A stretch of 64,000 nt of DNA, taken from contig NZ_JACOOY010000004.1 in assembly GCF_014287705.1 (NCBI RefSeq), positions 124,001-188,000 of the forward strand. The letters run 5' to 3'. The notes beneath the pieces were generated by a model. That model did not search any database. It was not told the DNA's origin and saw nothing but the letters and a program-made list of their open reading frames with translations. Source of the stretch: Dorea_D hominis (GTDB taxonomy: Bacteria; Bacillota; Clostridia; Lachnospirales; Lachnospiraceae). Shown in pieces: positions 1-9,018 of this stretch (the first letter of the stretch is position 1; the number at the start of each line of letters is the position of its first letter). A program made the position numbers and the translations under genes.

Positions 1-246
1 TCGCTTTCTACAATCTGCCTTATCATTTCTACATATACTTTCTTGATTGGTTCATGCTTTGGTATTGTAATTGGCATACACCATTGCTTTCTGAAAGTGA
101 ATGACTGCTTCCACTTCTTGGTGCATTCATTTCGTATCCGTAGCTTTCCAATACCTCCCATTTACATTATATATGGTGTCATATATGGTGTCAATATTCT
201 ATTGTTCATTCCAAAATATTTCATTTTACTTCTATTTCATAACCAT

Positions 247-540
247 CTAAAAACTGTCTGCAAAATCCAGTGCTGCATCCATATCAGTTTCTTTCTCCCA
301 GTCCAGATTATCTTCTGCGATCTCTCCATCCGTTTTCTCCATTGTTAGTGTTCTGTCCGGCAGATTACTTTCTCCTACCGATTCTTTTACAAACGGTACA
401 AGCATTTCCATATTCTCATAATCATACCTCATACTTTCTTGACTTTTATTTTTGACTTTGTCCCAAATTCGGAAAAAACTTATATCTGTATCAGCTAAAA
501 TGTTGATACATAAAAAAGGGCAGTCAGTGTAAAAAAGCAA
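247..540 (-). CDS. Hypothetical acidic protein fragment
   Basis: The open frame has a strongly acidic C-terminal half ending in ALDFADSF, which looks like real coding sequence, but I recognise no family. There is no convincing ribosome site at its first ATG and the N-terminal part is low quality, so it may be the tail of a decayed gene. It lies in mobile-element debris beside a recombinase relic. A second coding-looking minus-strand stretch without a start lies near 640-720, and another runs off the left edge from about 161. All three may belong to degraded cargo. Confidence 0.25.
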   Translation of the reverse strand: MLFYTDCPFLCINILADTDISFFRIWDKVKNKSQESMRYDYENMEMLVPFVKESVGESNLPDRTLTMEKTDGEIAEDNLDWEKETDMDAALDFADSF

Positions 541-988
541 AATTTTATGTACTCTGGCAGCTAGCTTTGTTATTTCTCCTGCTCTGGTAACATTTCTTTT
601 TGCTTATTTTGCCCTAAATGCCCTTAATTCCCTGATTCATATTTAATTTTAACTGTTTATAATCTATATCTGTTTCTTCAAAAGGTATTCTTTCTTCTGA
701 ATCTACAAGACAAAAATCTTCTTCCTCCTGTTATCTATTCCACTGCCAAGTCTGGCTCATAGAATCGAGTGGCTTAAACTGCGGTCGGCTCTGATAACAA
801 TTTCAGTGCCACAACCTATGACATCTAATCCACAGCCTAAACCCTACCGCTTTTTTCGACCATCCACTTTTTCTCCAGTCAGACTAAAAAGTAGATATGT
901 TTCCATACAAGAAAACCGAGCTTTCCGCAAGGCTTCTCTGATGATACTAACCTCGCAAAAAGCCCGGAAATACGCCACTTTTCAGCTC
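541..988. other. No intact gene; decayed sequence
   Basis: I see no gene with a start and ribosome site here. The minus strand has a short coding-like stretch around 640-720, interrupted by stops. A 12-bp tandem repeat (ATATATGGTGTC twice) lies just outside this interval, near 170-195. The stretch reads as eroded mobile-element sequence. Confidence 0.5.
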
Positions 989-1030
989 TTATTTATCTTT
1001 TCTTGACAGCGAACAGACCGTCTCCACATG
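989..1030 (-). pseudogene. rlmD-type 3' end / attachment site 1
   Basis: Read on the minus strand from 1030, the codons give HVETVCSLSRKDK and a stop. This matches the usual C-terminus of the 23S rRNA uracil methyltransferase RlmD/RumA (the Escherichia coli protein ends HLESMVLFSRVK). It begins exactly where the recombinase relic to its right ends. That is the arrangement left when a serine recombinase integrates into the last codons of rlmD. The same arrangement recurs at 9956, 18120 and 31696. Confidence 0.55.
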
Positions 1031-1867
1031 TATCGGTATCGGCTGGGGAACACATTTTCCCAACCACGTTACCGTCTGATGAGCACATTTTTTCAGTTAC
1101 ATTTTCATTCAATCGCTCTGCCTTATTCTGCTCCATTTATGACACCTTTTTCCCTTTCTGATTTGCTCTGTAGTCTGCTTTCGCATTATCTACCTTTAAT
1201 GTCTGATTGCACTTAAGTACAAATGTCAGTTTATATGGTGTTGGATTACCTTCTGCATCATACCCACCAACAATTACCTTTTCTACAATGCTCTCAAACA
1301 CGATTCTGTCAAATTCATCCAGGGCATTTTCATTTTCCAGTGTCTGTCGAAGCTGTGACATGCGCTTTCTTATATTCTTCTGCTGTCCGATATTCTCTTC
1401 CAGATAAGCCTTTTCTTCCGTAATCTGATGAAGTTTCCGCTGAAAACTCAGTTTCTTTTCATCATAATCTTCCTGTTCTATTTTACCATCAATCAGCAGA
1501 TCTGTTAACCTACTTTTTTTTGATTCAATAGTGAAAATGTCTTTCCAAGAAGCACATCACCTTTATACTTCTCATTTTTAATCATTCCCATAACTCCATG
1601 GTCATGCCATTCCACCGTGCCACGCTTATTTTTAATCCCGAGTTCTACCAGCCGTTTGGCAATCGTGCCACATCCATTTTCCTGCAAATACATATCATAT
1701 ATGAGTCTGACTATTTCTGCTTCTGTTTCATTTACAGTAATTGTCTTTGTATCCTGATGATAATCATAACCAAAACAACCATTAAAGCCTACCAGTTCTC
1801 CACGTTTCATTTTCATCTGTAATCCCATTTTCACGTTACCGGAAAGAGATTCCACTCCAGGATACAT
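1020..1867 (-). pseudogene. Large serine recombinase relic
   Basis: Two reading-frame pieces match the middle and C-terminal parts of the intact recombinase at 31700-33439. One piece contains KMKRGELVGFNGCFGYDY and NEKYKGDVLLGKTF; the other contains FDRIVFESIVEKVIVGGYD. The catalytic N-terminal domain is missing. Compared with the intact gene, roughly 190 codons, including the zinc-ribbon region, are deleted between the pieces, and the frame changes at the junction near 1520. A further in-frame TAA near 1135 interrupts the C-terminus, after which MCSS and MCSP motifs echo the tail of the intact gene. It cannot make a functional enzyme. Confidence 0.8.
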
Positions 1868-2096
1868 GGGGTGTTCTGATGAGGAGAGATTCCTCTATAA
1901 TAATGAGGTCGCATTCCACGACCTCATCACCTTCCTTTAAATCCAGATATTTGCTGTGAATTCCTTCTCTTTCAAGCATATCCAGACTTGCCTTCATAGC
2001 TGTAACCGGTGTCCTGACTTTCATACTCCTCAAATTTTTTACTATGGAAAAACCATCTATAATTAATATTTTTATCATAGTCTGTTTACGTTTCAA
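1836..2096 (-). pseudogene. Unidentified protein fragment
   Basis: This short frame contains a coding-looking core, with TPVTAMKASLDMLEREGI and then LKEGDEVVECDLIIIEE. It then runs out of frame into the recombinase relic. I do not recognise the family. No good ribosome site precedes it. It is probably a truncated host or cargo gene joined to the relic by deletion. Confidence 0.25.
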
Positions 2097-2221
2097 ATCT
2101 CCATTTCGTAATTTTCCTACATTTACTATACTATCTATTTAAAAACTTGATAAGAATAAAATTATTCCTGTTTTGTTCTACACGAAAGACTTGTGCCATT
2201 CTACCCCACTTCCTTTCCAGA

Positions 2222-2258
2222 CAAAAAAGACGCAAGCCACATTTCTATGACTCACGCC
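2222..2258 (-). terminator. Rho-independent terminator
   Basis: On the minus strand a stem GCGTGAGTCA / TGGCTTGCGT (with G-U pairs) is followed by TTTTTT. It lies 24 bp after the stop of the VOC gene and ends the sugar operon that begins at 7019. Confidence 0.7.
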
Positions 2259-2281
2259 TTTCTGCATAACTTGTTTTACTA

Positions 2282-2680
2282 TTATAAATACTGACTAAAT
2301 TCCACTTTTTCTTTATTTGGTCCTTCAATCGTAAAGAATTTAACTCCGTTTTCCCAGAAAGGCAGGAAATGTACGGTATCTTTCGTTGTATTTAAACCAG
2401 CCTCACTGATCATTTCATACACTTTCTCAATATCTTTTACATCGATTGCAATATGGTCAATCGCACCGTCTTCCATTTTAGCAGCCTTATTCTCATATGT
2501 CTCGATTACAAGTGTATTCAATTTTAAAAAAGCTACCTTCTCGTCTGCCCCTTCATTTACTGTCTGGAAGGCAACCTCAAATCCCAGTGTCTCATAAAAA
2601 CGAATGGTTTTTTCAATATCATTTGTTGGAATTCCAACATGCTGAATTCCATTCAACTGTTCTTTTAACTTCATTTCCAT
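2282..2680 (-). CDS. VOC family (glyoxalase-like) protein
   Basis: This is a 132-residue single-module protein of the vicinal oxygen chelate superfamily, which includes glyoxalase I, dioxygenases and epimerases. The start IQHVGIPTNDIEKTIRFYE and the C-terminal PFWENGVKFFTIEGPN are typical of the fold's metal-site strands. I chose the ATG at 2680 because GGAGG lies 7 bases upstream and the ATG overlaps the stop of the preceding kinase gene, so translation is coupled. A close homologue sits at 27833-28225 in the second sugar cluster. The shared context suggests a step on a sugar intermediate such as an epimerisation or lactone reaction, but the substrate cannot be read from the sequence. Confidence 0.85.
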   Translation of the reverse strand: MEMKLKEQLNGIQHVGIPTNDIEKTIRFYETLGFEVAFQTVNEGADEKVAFLKLNTLVIETYENKAAKMEDGAIDHIAIDVKDIEKVYEMISEAGLNTTKDTVHFLPFWENGVKFFTIEGPNKEKVEFSQYL

Positions 2681-3903
2681 TTTGAATCCTCCAATCTCTC
2701 TTCTACCTGTGAAAGCTTCGGCATAGCCGGGATTGCCCCTTTTTTCTCCACGCAAAGACTCGCCACTGCATTTCCAAACAGGGCATACTCTGCTAGTTCT
2801 TTCTGAGTCAGTTCATCTAATTGTTTATCCGACTGACTGATCTTATATAAGAAGCCACCCCAAAACGAATCACCTGCTCCATTGGTATCAGCCACATGCT
2901 CTACCGTAAATCCCGGAACCATGCATCCGCCTTCTTTATTGTAAATATAAGCTCCATTTCCACCAAGAGTAACAGCTATGATTTTTACACCCTGACGATA
3001 CAATTCCTCAACTGCTTCCATCATATTCTGATATCCTGTCAAAAGTTCTATTTCTTCATCAGAGATTTTCATGATATCGACATATGGAATCAGACTTCTC
3101 ATATTCTCTATCGCTGTTTCTTCATTTTCCCACAGAGATGCCCTGTAATTTGGATCATAGGAAATAATGCTTCCCTTATTCTTTGCTCTTTTTACCGCAT
3201 AGAATGTGGTATCTCTCGCTGGCTGTTCTGTAAGTGACAGCGAACCCACATGGAAAATATACGTCTGATCCAGAATATCAATATCCAACTCCTCTTTCTG
3301 AATCTTTGTATCTGCTCCCGGTTTTCTTGCAAAAGCAAATGTACGCTCACCGCTTTCACTCACTTCCACAAACGCCAGTGTCGTAAAATACTTATCATCC
3401 ATAAGCATGCCTTTTATATCAACATTTTCTTTCTCTAATACAGAGCGCAGAAATTTCCCTTGCATATCATTTCCGGCTTTTCCGATAAATGCAGTATGTG
3501 CTCCCAGTCTTCCTGCCGCCACCGCTACATTTGCCGGTGCTCCTCCCGGGTTTCTCGCATACAGCATCTGTCCATCCTCATTTTTTCCCTGAGATGTAAA
3601 ATCAATCAGAATCTCCCCAAAAGTTGTGATGTCATAGATTGACCGACAAACTGCATCGTTCGTATCCATCAGAAGTCCTGCCTCTAACAGTTTAAACAGA
3701 ATCTCTTCACATTCCTTAGCATTATCTGTATGAACATGAAGTTCGCCCGTTTCAAAATCCGGCATACTCAAAACACCAAGCATAGATTTTGCATTTACCA
3801 CATAACGTCCAGCGCATAATTCCGCATCATATGGAATTGCTTCCACAATGCTTACCAGCTTTCTTGCATTCTGCATTGTTCCCAAAACTACTTTTGCAAT
3901 CAT
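2671..3903 (-). CDS. HPr-like domain fused to PfkB sugar kinase
   Basis: This 410-residue fusion has two parts. Residues about 1-85 resemble the PTS phosphocarrier HPr, including CAGRYVVNAKSMLGVLSM. The HPr phosphorylation loop is replaced by LGTMQNARKLV, so the phospho-acceptor histidine is absent. Residues about 95-400 form a ribokinase/PfkB kinase with the entry motif NPGGAPANVAVAAGRLG and the catalytic signature DTNGAGDSFWGG. It probably phosphorylates a ketose or keto-sugar acid made by the upstream dehydrogenase. The ATG at 3903 follows GGGGGAG and overlaps the 3' end of no gene; the permease stop lies 11 bp upstream. The kinase half resembles the stand-alone kinase at 25504-26466. The HPr-like half may be regulatory (inference). 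Confidence 0.9.
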   Translation of the reverse strand: MIAKVVLGTMQNARKLVSIVEAIPYDAELCAGRYVVNAKSMLGVLSMPDFETGELHVHTDNAKECEEILFKLLEAGLLMDTNDAVCRSIYDITTFGEILIDFTSQGKNEDGQMLYARNPGGAPANVAVAAGRLGAHTAFIGKAGNDMQGKFLRSVLEKENVDIKGMLMDDKYFTTLAFVEVSESGERTFAFARKPGADTKIQKEELDIDILDQTYIFHVGSLSLTEQPARDTTFYAVKRAKNKGSIISYDPNYRASLWENEETAIENMRSLIPYVDIMKISDEEIELLTGYQNMMEAVEELYRQGVKIIAVTLGGNGAYIYNKEGGCMVPGFTVEHVADTNGAGDSFWGGFLYKISQSDKQLDELTQKELAEYALFGNAVASLCVEKKGAIPAMPKLSQVEERLEDSKWK

Positions 3904-3913
3904 CTGTCTCCCC

Positions 3914-5272
3914 CTAAGCAAACAGGCTGATCACAATTGCACAGATCAGACCTGTAAGTCCTATAATCGTTTCCATCATTGTCCATGATTTCAATGTTGT
4001 CTTTTCATCTATCTCCAGCAGAGAACTTACCAGCCAGAAGCCAGAATCATTGACATGGCTGAATGCCGTAGCACCGCCGTTAATCGCACAGACCATAGCC
4101 GCCAGATAAACCGGAGATAATCCTGCAACTCCCGGCATAGCCGCCATAATTCCCGCTGCCATCGTCATAGCTACTACCGCCGCACCTACAGAGGCACGAA
4201 TCAAGGCCGCAATCAGAAAAGCTACAAGTATCAGTGGAAGTCCACTTTTCTCAAGTGCAGGTCCAATGATATCGCCCATGCCGCAATCCTGTAAAATCCA
4301 GCGGATAATTCCTCCTCCAGTGATAACCAGAAGAATCTGACCTGTAGGACGAAGTGAACGGTCCATGATCTTCTTTAACTGTTCTCCATCATATCCCTGT
4401 CTTTTTCCAAGAAAATACATTGCAAATAATACTGCAATAATCAAGGCCACAAAAGGTGTTCCGAGGAATTCCAATACCGGACGTACTGCATCAATTCCCG
4501 GAACATAAGTGGAAATGGTACTCAGAAGGATCAAAACCAGCGGAACAAGAATGATACATAATACTGTAGAAAATGCCGGAAGATTTGCCTCCTCTTCCAC
4601 CCTGACTTCCTGAATATTTGATGGAAGTCCTGTGCTAATACGACTGCCGATAAAATTTGACCACAAAATTCCGGCAAAGAGCAGGGAAAGGATTCCTACA
4701 GGTACACCTACTGCGATCATAACTCCCAGGTCAACATTCAGCATATTTGCAACAAGTACAGACCCGGCTGATGGCGGGATAAATGCAAAGCCTGTTGCAA
4801 GACCTGCCAGCAACGGAATTACATAACATAAGGTAGATTTCTTTGTTTTCTTTGCAAGCCCAAATGCCAGCGGAATCAAAATCACAACGCCTGCCTCAAA
4901 AAATACCGTAGTTCCAACTACCAGTCCTGTGATTCCAAGTGCGATTCCTGCCTTCTTTTCGCTGAATTTATTTACCAGTGTCTGTGCAACACACTGCGCA
5001 CCACCCGATACTTCCAGAATTCCGCCAAACAAAGAACCCAGACCAATCAGTAACACGATTCCCTGCAGTGTTTCACCGGCACCCTTTTCTACTGTGCTGA
5101 CCAGAGTTGGAACTGGCATTCCGGCTCCGAGCCCAATAAACAAAGCTGAAATCAACAGGGATAATACCGGGTGAATTTTAAATTTGATAATAAGCAGCAA
5201 TAATAATACTATTCCGACTGCTGCCGCAATCAACAGCCTTGATGGCTCCGCCACAAATACCGCTTCTGTCAT
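3914..5272 (-). CDS. GntP family gluconate-type permease
   Basis: This is a 452-residue, very hydrophobic protein with about 12 predicted membrane spans. Family features include GLGSLFGGILEVSGGAQ, FIPPSAGSVLVA and ASVGAAVVAMTMAAGI in the C-terminal half, and FSHVNDSGFWLVS near the end. GntP permeases import gluconate and related sugar acids with protons across the cytoplasmic membrane. The gene lies between a mannitol-dehydrogenase-family reductase and a PfkB kinase, so a hexonate or hexuronate is the likely substrate. A ribosome site AGGAGGAAAAAG precedes the ATG. Confidence 0.92.
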   Translation of the reverse strand: MTEAVFVAEPSRLLIAAAVGIVLLLLLIIKFKIHPVLSLLISALFIGLGAGMPVPTLVSTVEKGAGETLQGIVLLIGLGSLFGGILEVSGGAQCVAQTLVNKFSEKKAGIALGITGLVVGTTVFFEAGVVILIPLAFGLAKKTKKSTLCYVIPLLAGLATGFAFIPPSAGSVLVANMLNVDLGVMIAVGVPVGILSLLFAGILWSNFIGSRISTGLPSNIQEVRVEEEANLPAFSTVLCIILVPLVLILLSTISTYVPGIDAVRPVLEFLGTPFVALIIAVLFAMYFLGKRQGYDGEQLKKIMDRSLRPTGQILLVITGGGIIRWILQDCGMGDIIGPALEKSGLPLILVAFLIAALIRASVGAAVVAMTMAAGIMAAMPGVAGLSPVYLAAMVCAINGGATAFSHVNDSGFWLVSSLLEIDEKTTLKSWTMMETIIGLTGLICAIVISLFA

Positions 5273-5344
5273 TTTCTTTTTCCTCCTGAACCTCTACTTC
5301 TATTACATTTTATATTCAAAAGTTTCTCAATCACTTCGAGTCCT

Positions 5345-5375
5345 CGGCATACTTACATAATTTTGTAAGACGCCG
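5345..5375 (-). other. Intercistronic hairpin
   Basis: An inverted repeat with CGGC/GCCG and CTTAC/GTAAG arms lies in the 130-bp gap between the dehydrogenase and permease genes. On the minus strand it lacks a T-run, so it is more likely to adjust transcript stability or relative expression in the operon than to terminate. Confidence 0.4.
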
Positions 5376-5402
5376 ATTTTTTCATTATCACTATACCTGC
5401 AA

Positions 5403-7019
5403 TTAGCCAACATATTTATGTATTGTTGCTCTTACAGCCCCAGGTCCTGCGAGCATTTCGCGGAACATTTCTTCAATCTTTTCACCAACTCCATCTTTGT
5501 AAAGGTCAGTGAAGAACAGACGCTCATTGGAAAGGATCGGTTTGAGCTGATCTTTGAATGTCTCCGTTTTTCCTACTACGATATCCTTAAACTGTTCCTG
5601 AAGTTCCTCGTTCATTGGGTCTGGTGCAAGTTCAAATTTATTTCCTTCATCATCCACACCAAGCATATATCTAAGCCATCCTGCGATTCCCAAAGGAATA
5701 GCTGTCAGTCTGGAGGCGTCTCCGAATTTCGCTACATATGCTTTAATTGTCTCACCGAATCGGATACCAACCATCTGAGATACATCTACGGCCAAACGAA
5801 GGTTTGTATCTCCCAGATACTCATTCGGGAAACGCTCATTAAAAAGTTCATCCACAAATGCCTGCGGAGAAAGGATTCCCGGGTTTGCGACTACCGGAAG
5901 ACCTTCATCATAAGCAATCATGCGCGCCATCTTCATCATATCTTCGTTTGTGTTCAGCATATGCGCAAACAGATCATATCCAAGAACCACACCCAGCGGA
6001 CCTGTTGCAGAATGTACAGGGTTCAGACATACTGTTACTTTCATACGCTCAGAAAGGTTAACCGTATTTCTGTCAGCCATATATACACCGAAACCTTTCT
6101 CCAGAGCCGGACGGCCGTTCGGGAAGTTATCTTCAATTACGAGATACTGCGGTTTCTCTGCATTAACAAATGGTGCAATATATGTTTTCTTACTTGTGAT
6201 AACCGGCTGCATATTCTCAACGCCAAGATTCTCAAGGTCCGCTGCAATCTGCTCGCTTGGACGAGGTGTGATCTTATCGATCATCGTCCATGGGAACGCA
6301 ACAATTTTCTCATCACTTACATAATTTACGAATCCTTCATCTACGAATCCGACTTTCTTCCACTCTTCTGTCATAGTCAGTACAGATTCACGAAGTTTCG
6401 CACCATTCTGTGAGCAGTTATCCATGGAAACCAGAGCAATTGGATATCTGCCTGCTTTATATCTTTCATAAAGCATCGCAACCAGAACTGCCATTGCACC
6501 TGTTGCTTTATCCGGACCATTTTTGATATCAGCTTCTACAAACGGAAACCATGTCCCGTCAGCTTTTTGTAATGCGTAACCTTTCTCTGTGATTGTAAAG
6601 GAAACCATCTGCAGGGATTTGCTAGTAAAGATTTCTTTCAGCCGATTCCAGTGTGCCGGGTCTGAAGACTGTGCTTTTACTGCTTCTGCAAGAGCTCCTA
6701 TTACTTTGTATTCACGTGTTCCATCACCATGCAGGATTACGCTTAATCCCAGGTTGTCATATGGATCATAAATCTTGTCTACTACATCATAATCAAAAGT
6801 CTCTATACATGTAATGCCACGGTTAAGCACGCCCTCTTCCAGAAGGCCGTCAGCAATACCACCGATAAATACACGGAAAATATTTCCAATTCCAAAATGT
6901 ACCCAACCAGGTTCTTTCTTCGCTTTCTCAGAAACAGCCTCTACGTCATAACCTGGCAGAGTGATTCCGGCCTTTTCCCATGCTTCCTGTTCTTTGATTC
7001 CATTCAGTGATAATTTCAT
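5403..7019 (-). CDS. Mannitol dehydrogenase family reductase (fructuronate reductase-like)
   Basis: The 538-residue protein is a long-chain NAD(P)-dependent polyol/uronate dehydrogenase. HFGIGNIFRVF forms the N-terminal nucleotide-binding region. KMKVTVCLNPVHSATGPLG carries the family's catalytic K-x-N-x-x-H arrangement, and the C-terminal domain contains FGDASRLTAIPLGIAGWLRY. The family includes fructuronate reductase (UxuB) and mannitol and arabinitol dehydrogenases. With a GntP permease and PfkB kinase downstream, interconversion of a keto sugar acid and its reduced form is likely. AAGGAGG sits 7 bases before the ATG. It is the first gene of an operon controlled from the divergent region shared with the ROK gene. 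Confidence 0.88.
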   Translation of the reverse strand: MKLSLNGIKEQEAWEKAGITLPGYDVEAVSEKAKKEPGWVHFGIGNIFRVFIGGIADGLLEEGVLNRGITCIETFDYDVVDKIYDPYDNLGLSVILHGDGTREYKVIGALAEAVKAQSSDPAHWNRLKEIFTSKSLQMVSFTITEKGYALQKADGTWFPFVEADIKNGPDKATGAMAVLVAMLYERYKAGRYPIALVSMDNCSQNGAKLRESVLTMTEEWKKVGFVDEGFVNYVSDEKIVAFPWTMIDKITPRPSEQIAADLENLGVENMQPVITSKKTYIAPFVNAEKPQYLVIEDNFPNGRPALEKGFGVYMADRNTVNLSERMKVTVCLNPVHSATGPLGVVLGYDLFAHMLNTNEDMMKMARMIAYDEGLPVVANPGILSPQAFVDELFNERFPNEYLGDTNLRLAVDVSQMVGIRFGETIKAYVAKFGDASRLTAIPLGIAGWLRYMLGVDDEGNKFELAPDPMNEELQEQFKDIVVGKTETFKDQLKPILSNERLFFTDLYKDGVGEKIEEMFREMLAGPGAVRATIHKYVG

Positions 7020-7370
7020 GATATATCCTCCTTGTTTTCTTTTTGTTATGTTTTAAACTTACGCTTATATCTTAACTGTAAGTCGAGTATATATCCTCCC
7101 TATATAAAAGTCTATTGACAAAAAGTATAATTTTTTCAATCTTATTTTGTGTATTTTTACCAGTTATATTGACCATTACTGTTCTTATTATCGTTATTGC
7201 ATTTTCATTTTCTATATACTACAATATACATAAAGCTAGAACTTAACTCTATCTATAACAATTCAGGAAATAATATAATCCAGAAAATCTGGCAAGTTTT
7301 TGCGCTCTGCCAGACTATATCAAATATATAATTTATAAAACAGCTACCATAACAGAATCAGGAGAATCTT
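7020..7370. promoter_or_regulatory. Divergent control region
   Basis: This 351-bp AT-rich region separates the operon start (minus strand) from the ROK regulator (plus strand) and must hold both promoters and probably the ROK operator. I could not assign -35/-10 pairs with correct spacing with confidence. The ROK gene has AGGAGA 6 bases before its ATG. Confidence 0.5.
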
Positions 7371-8504
7371 ATGAGTGAAAAAGGTTTAACCAATATCAGC
7401 GTAAAAAAAATAAACAGATCAAAAGTTTATCAATACATCTACAGAAAAAAAATAACATCCAAGCGCCAGATCGTTCAGGATTTACAGATGGGATTGTCCA
7501 CCGTAAGCCAGAATCTGAACCTGTTAGAGCAGGATGGCTTAATAGAAAAAAATGGATATTTCGAATCCACCGGCGGAAGAAAAGCAAATGCGATTCAGAT
7601 TGTATCTGACTTCAGAATTTCCATTGGCATTGGTATTTTAAAGAATATGTTCCATATCACTGCCGTTGACCTGTACGGAAATGCACTCTATACCAATACC
7701 ATTCCATTTCCATATTCCAACACGCCGGATTACTATAAGCAGGTCACCGATAAAATCAAAGAATTCATTGCCACAAATCAGTATGATGAAGAAAAGATAC
7801 TTGGTGTTTCCATCGCTACACAAGGAATCACCTCCCCTGATCACTCTACTGTGCTGTATGGAAATATCATGAACAATACAGGCATGATACTGGAGGACTT
7901 TTCCCGTTATCTGCCTTATCCATGTTATTTGGAACATGATTCAAAGTCTGCTGCCTTTCTGGAATTATGGAAACACCCAGAACTTGACAGCGCCGTTGTC
8001 TTTCTACTGAATCGTAATCTCGGAGGCGCTATCATCACAAACCACCAGATTCATCAGGGAAGTTCTATGCACAGCGGCACGATCGAACATATCTGTATTA
8101 ATCCAGATGGACCGCTCTGTTATTGCGGAAACCGCGGCTGTCTGGAAACTTACTGTTCCGCCAACGCTCTGGAACAGGCTGCCGGTATGAATATAAAAGA
8201 CTTTTTCTCTCTTTTACGCGAAAAAAAATCTCCCCAGCTTACACAAATCTGGAAAGATTATCTCCATCACCTGGCCTTTGCCATGAAAAACCTTAATTTA
8301 ATTATTGATGCGCCTATTATCATCAGTGGTTATCTGGCACCATATTTTTTAGAGGACGACATTGCCTACCTGACTAAACATATCAATGTTTCCTCACCAT
8401 TCGCATTAAACAAAGAGCACATTTTTGTTGGCACAAATGGACAATACACTCCTGCTATCGGGGCTGCATTGTTCTATGTAAATCAATTTATACATTCAAT
8501 ATAA
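7371..8504 (+). CDS. ROK family transcriptional regulator
   Basis: The 377-residue protein has an N-terminal winged helix (about residues 10-70, with RQIVQDLQMGLSTVSQNLNL as the recognition region) and a ROK sugar-kinase-like domain. The domain includes NRNLGGAIITN and the zinc site CYCGNRGCLE. ROK regulators of the NagC/XylR type release DNA when they bind a sugar or sugar phosphate. Its divergent position makes it the likely regulator of the dehydrogenase-permease-kinase-VOC operon. It resembles the ROK gene at 29663-30766 in design. Confidence 0.9.
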   Translation: MSEKGLTNISVKKINRSKVYQYIYRKKITSKRQIVQDLQMGLSTVSQNLNLLEQDGLIEKNGYFESTGGRKANAIQIVSDFRISIGIGILKNMFHITAVDLYGNALYTNTIPFPYSNTPDYYKQVTDKIKEFIATNQYDEEKILGVSIATQGITSPDHSTVLYGNIMNNTGMILEDFSRYLPYPCYLEHDSKSAAFLELWKHPELDSAVVFLLNRNLGGAIITNHQIHQGSSMHSGTIEHICINPDGPLCYCGNRGCLETYCSANALEQAAGMNIKDFFSLLREKKSPQLTQIWKDYLHHLAFAMKNLNLIIDAPIIISGYLAPYFLEDDIAYLTKHINVSSPFALNKEHIFVGTNGQYTPAIGAALFYVNQFIHSI

Positions 8505-8589
8505 TAAATATTACGCTGCATAATCTTATTCGTATACCGTCAGTTCTTTATGAACATTACCGAATTGTTAGTTGAAAATGATATTCTCT

Positions 8590-8720
8590 TCGTGGATCTC
8601 ACATGGCTAAAGTCACATGCTCCTCGGTCGCTTTAAGCGACAAGGCTAAATATCGGCGGATACGCCTGTAACTTAGGATATGCGCAGTCATGCGCCTTTT
8701 TCCATGCCAGATATGGCAGA
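8590..8720 (-). mobile_element. IS605-type right end with hairpins
   Basis: The region carries a perfect 7-bp-stem hairpin GTCGCTTTAAGCGAC (8627-8641). On the minus strand a direct pair of CATGTGA lies just downstream, and GCGCA/TGCGC near 8682-8700 can form a second hairpin. Its position after a tnpB-like fragment matches the 3' end of IS200/IS605-family elements, where the transposon end and omega RNA overlap. The family call is from general resemblance. Confidence 0.4.
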
Positions 8721-8760
8721 TTCCCACACCACAGGTAGTCCGCTGTATATCTGCCTGTGT

Positions 8761-9000
8761 TTATGCTACTCTTAAGAGTTCCATTTCTGAAAATAGTTCT
8801 TTTAAGTCGGTATTGAAACGTTTTTTAGGTTCCGTGATCACTGCCAGTTCATCCCATGTCTGGGCATAGATCTCAATCAGGCAGCTGACCGCAGAACGAT
8901 AAATATCCAGTGTCTGGCGGATCGGGATATTCTGTTTCGCAGTTCTACGTCATAACTGGATATAATCTTCATATCTGCTTCTTAACCTTCCTATACTCAT
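8761..9000 (-). pseudogene. tnpB/OrfB-like transposase N-terminal remnant
   Basis: Eighty codons remain, starting at an ATG at 9000. The translation has an in-frame TGA at codon 17 and then RQTLDIYRSAVSCLIEIYAQ and TWDELAVITEPKKRF, which resemble the first helices of RNA-guided endonuclease TnpB/OrfB proteins of clostridial IS605 elements. The rest of TnpB, including all catalytic residues and the zinc finger, is missing. The fragment leads directly into the element's right end, suggesting an internal deletion. Identification is by pattern, not by alignment. Confidence 0.45.
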
Positions 9001-9018
9001 ACTGACGTAAGTTTACTG

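Noticed and set aside
5418..6413. 331-codon plus-strand frame opposite the dehydrogenase gene
   Set aside because: Antisense shadow of a conserved gene; composition (Cys/His/Ser rich) and lack of a ribosome site show it is not coding.
7110..7140. TTGACA followed by TATAAT before the ROK gene
   Set aside because: The boxes are only 5 bp apart; this cannot be a sigma-A promoter.
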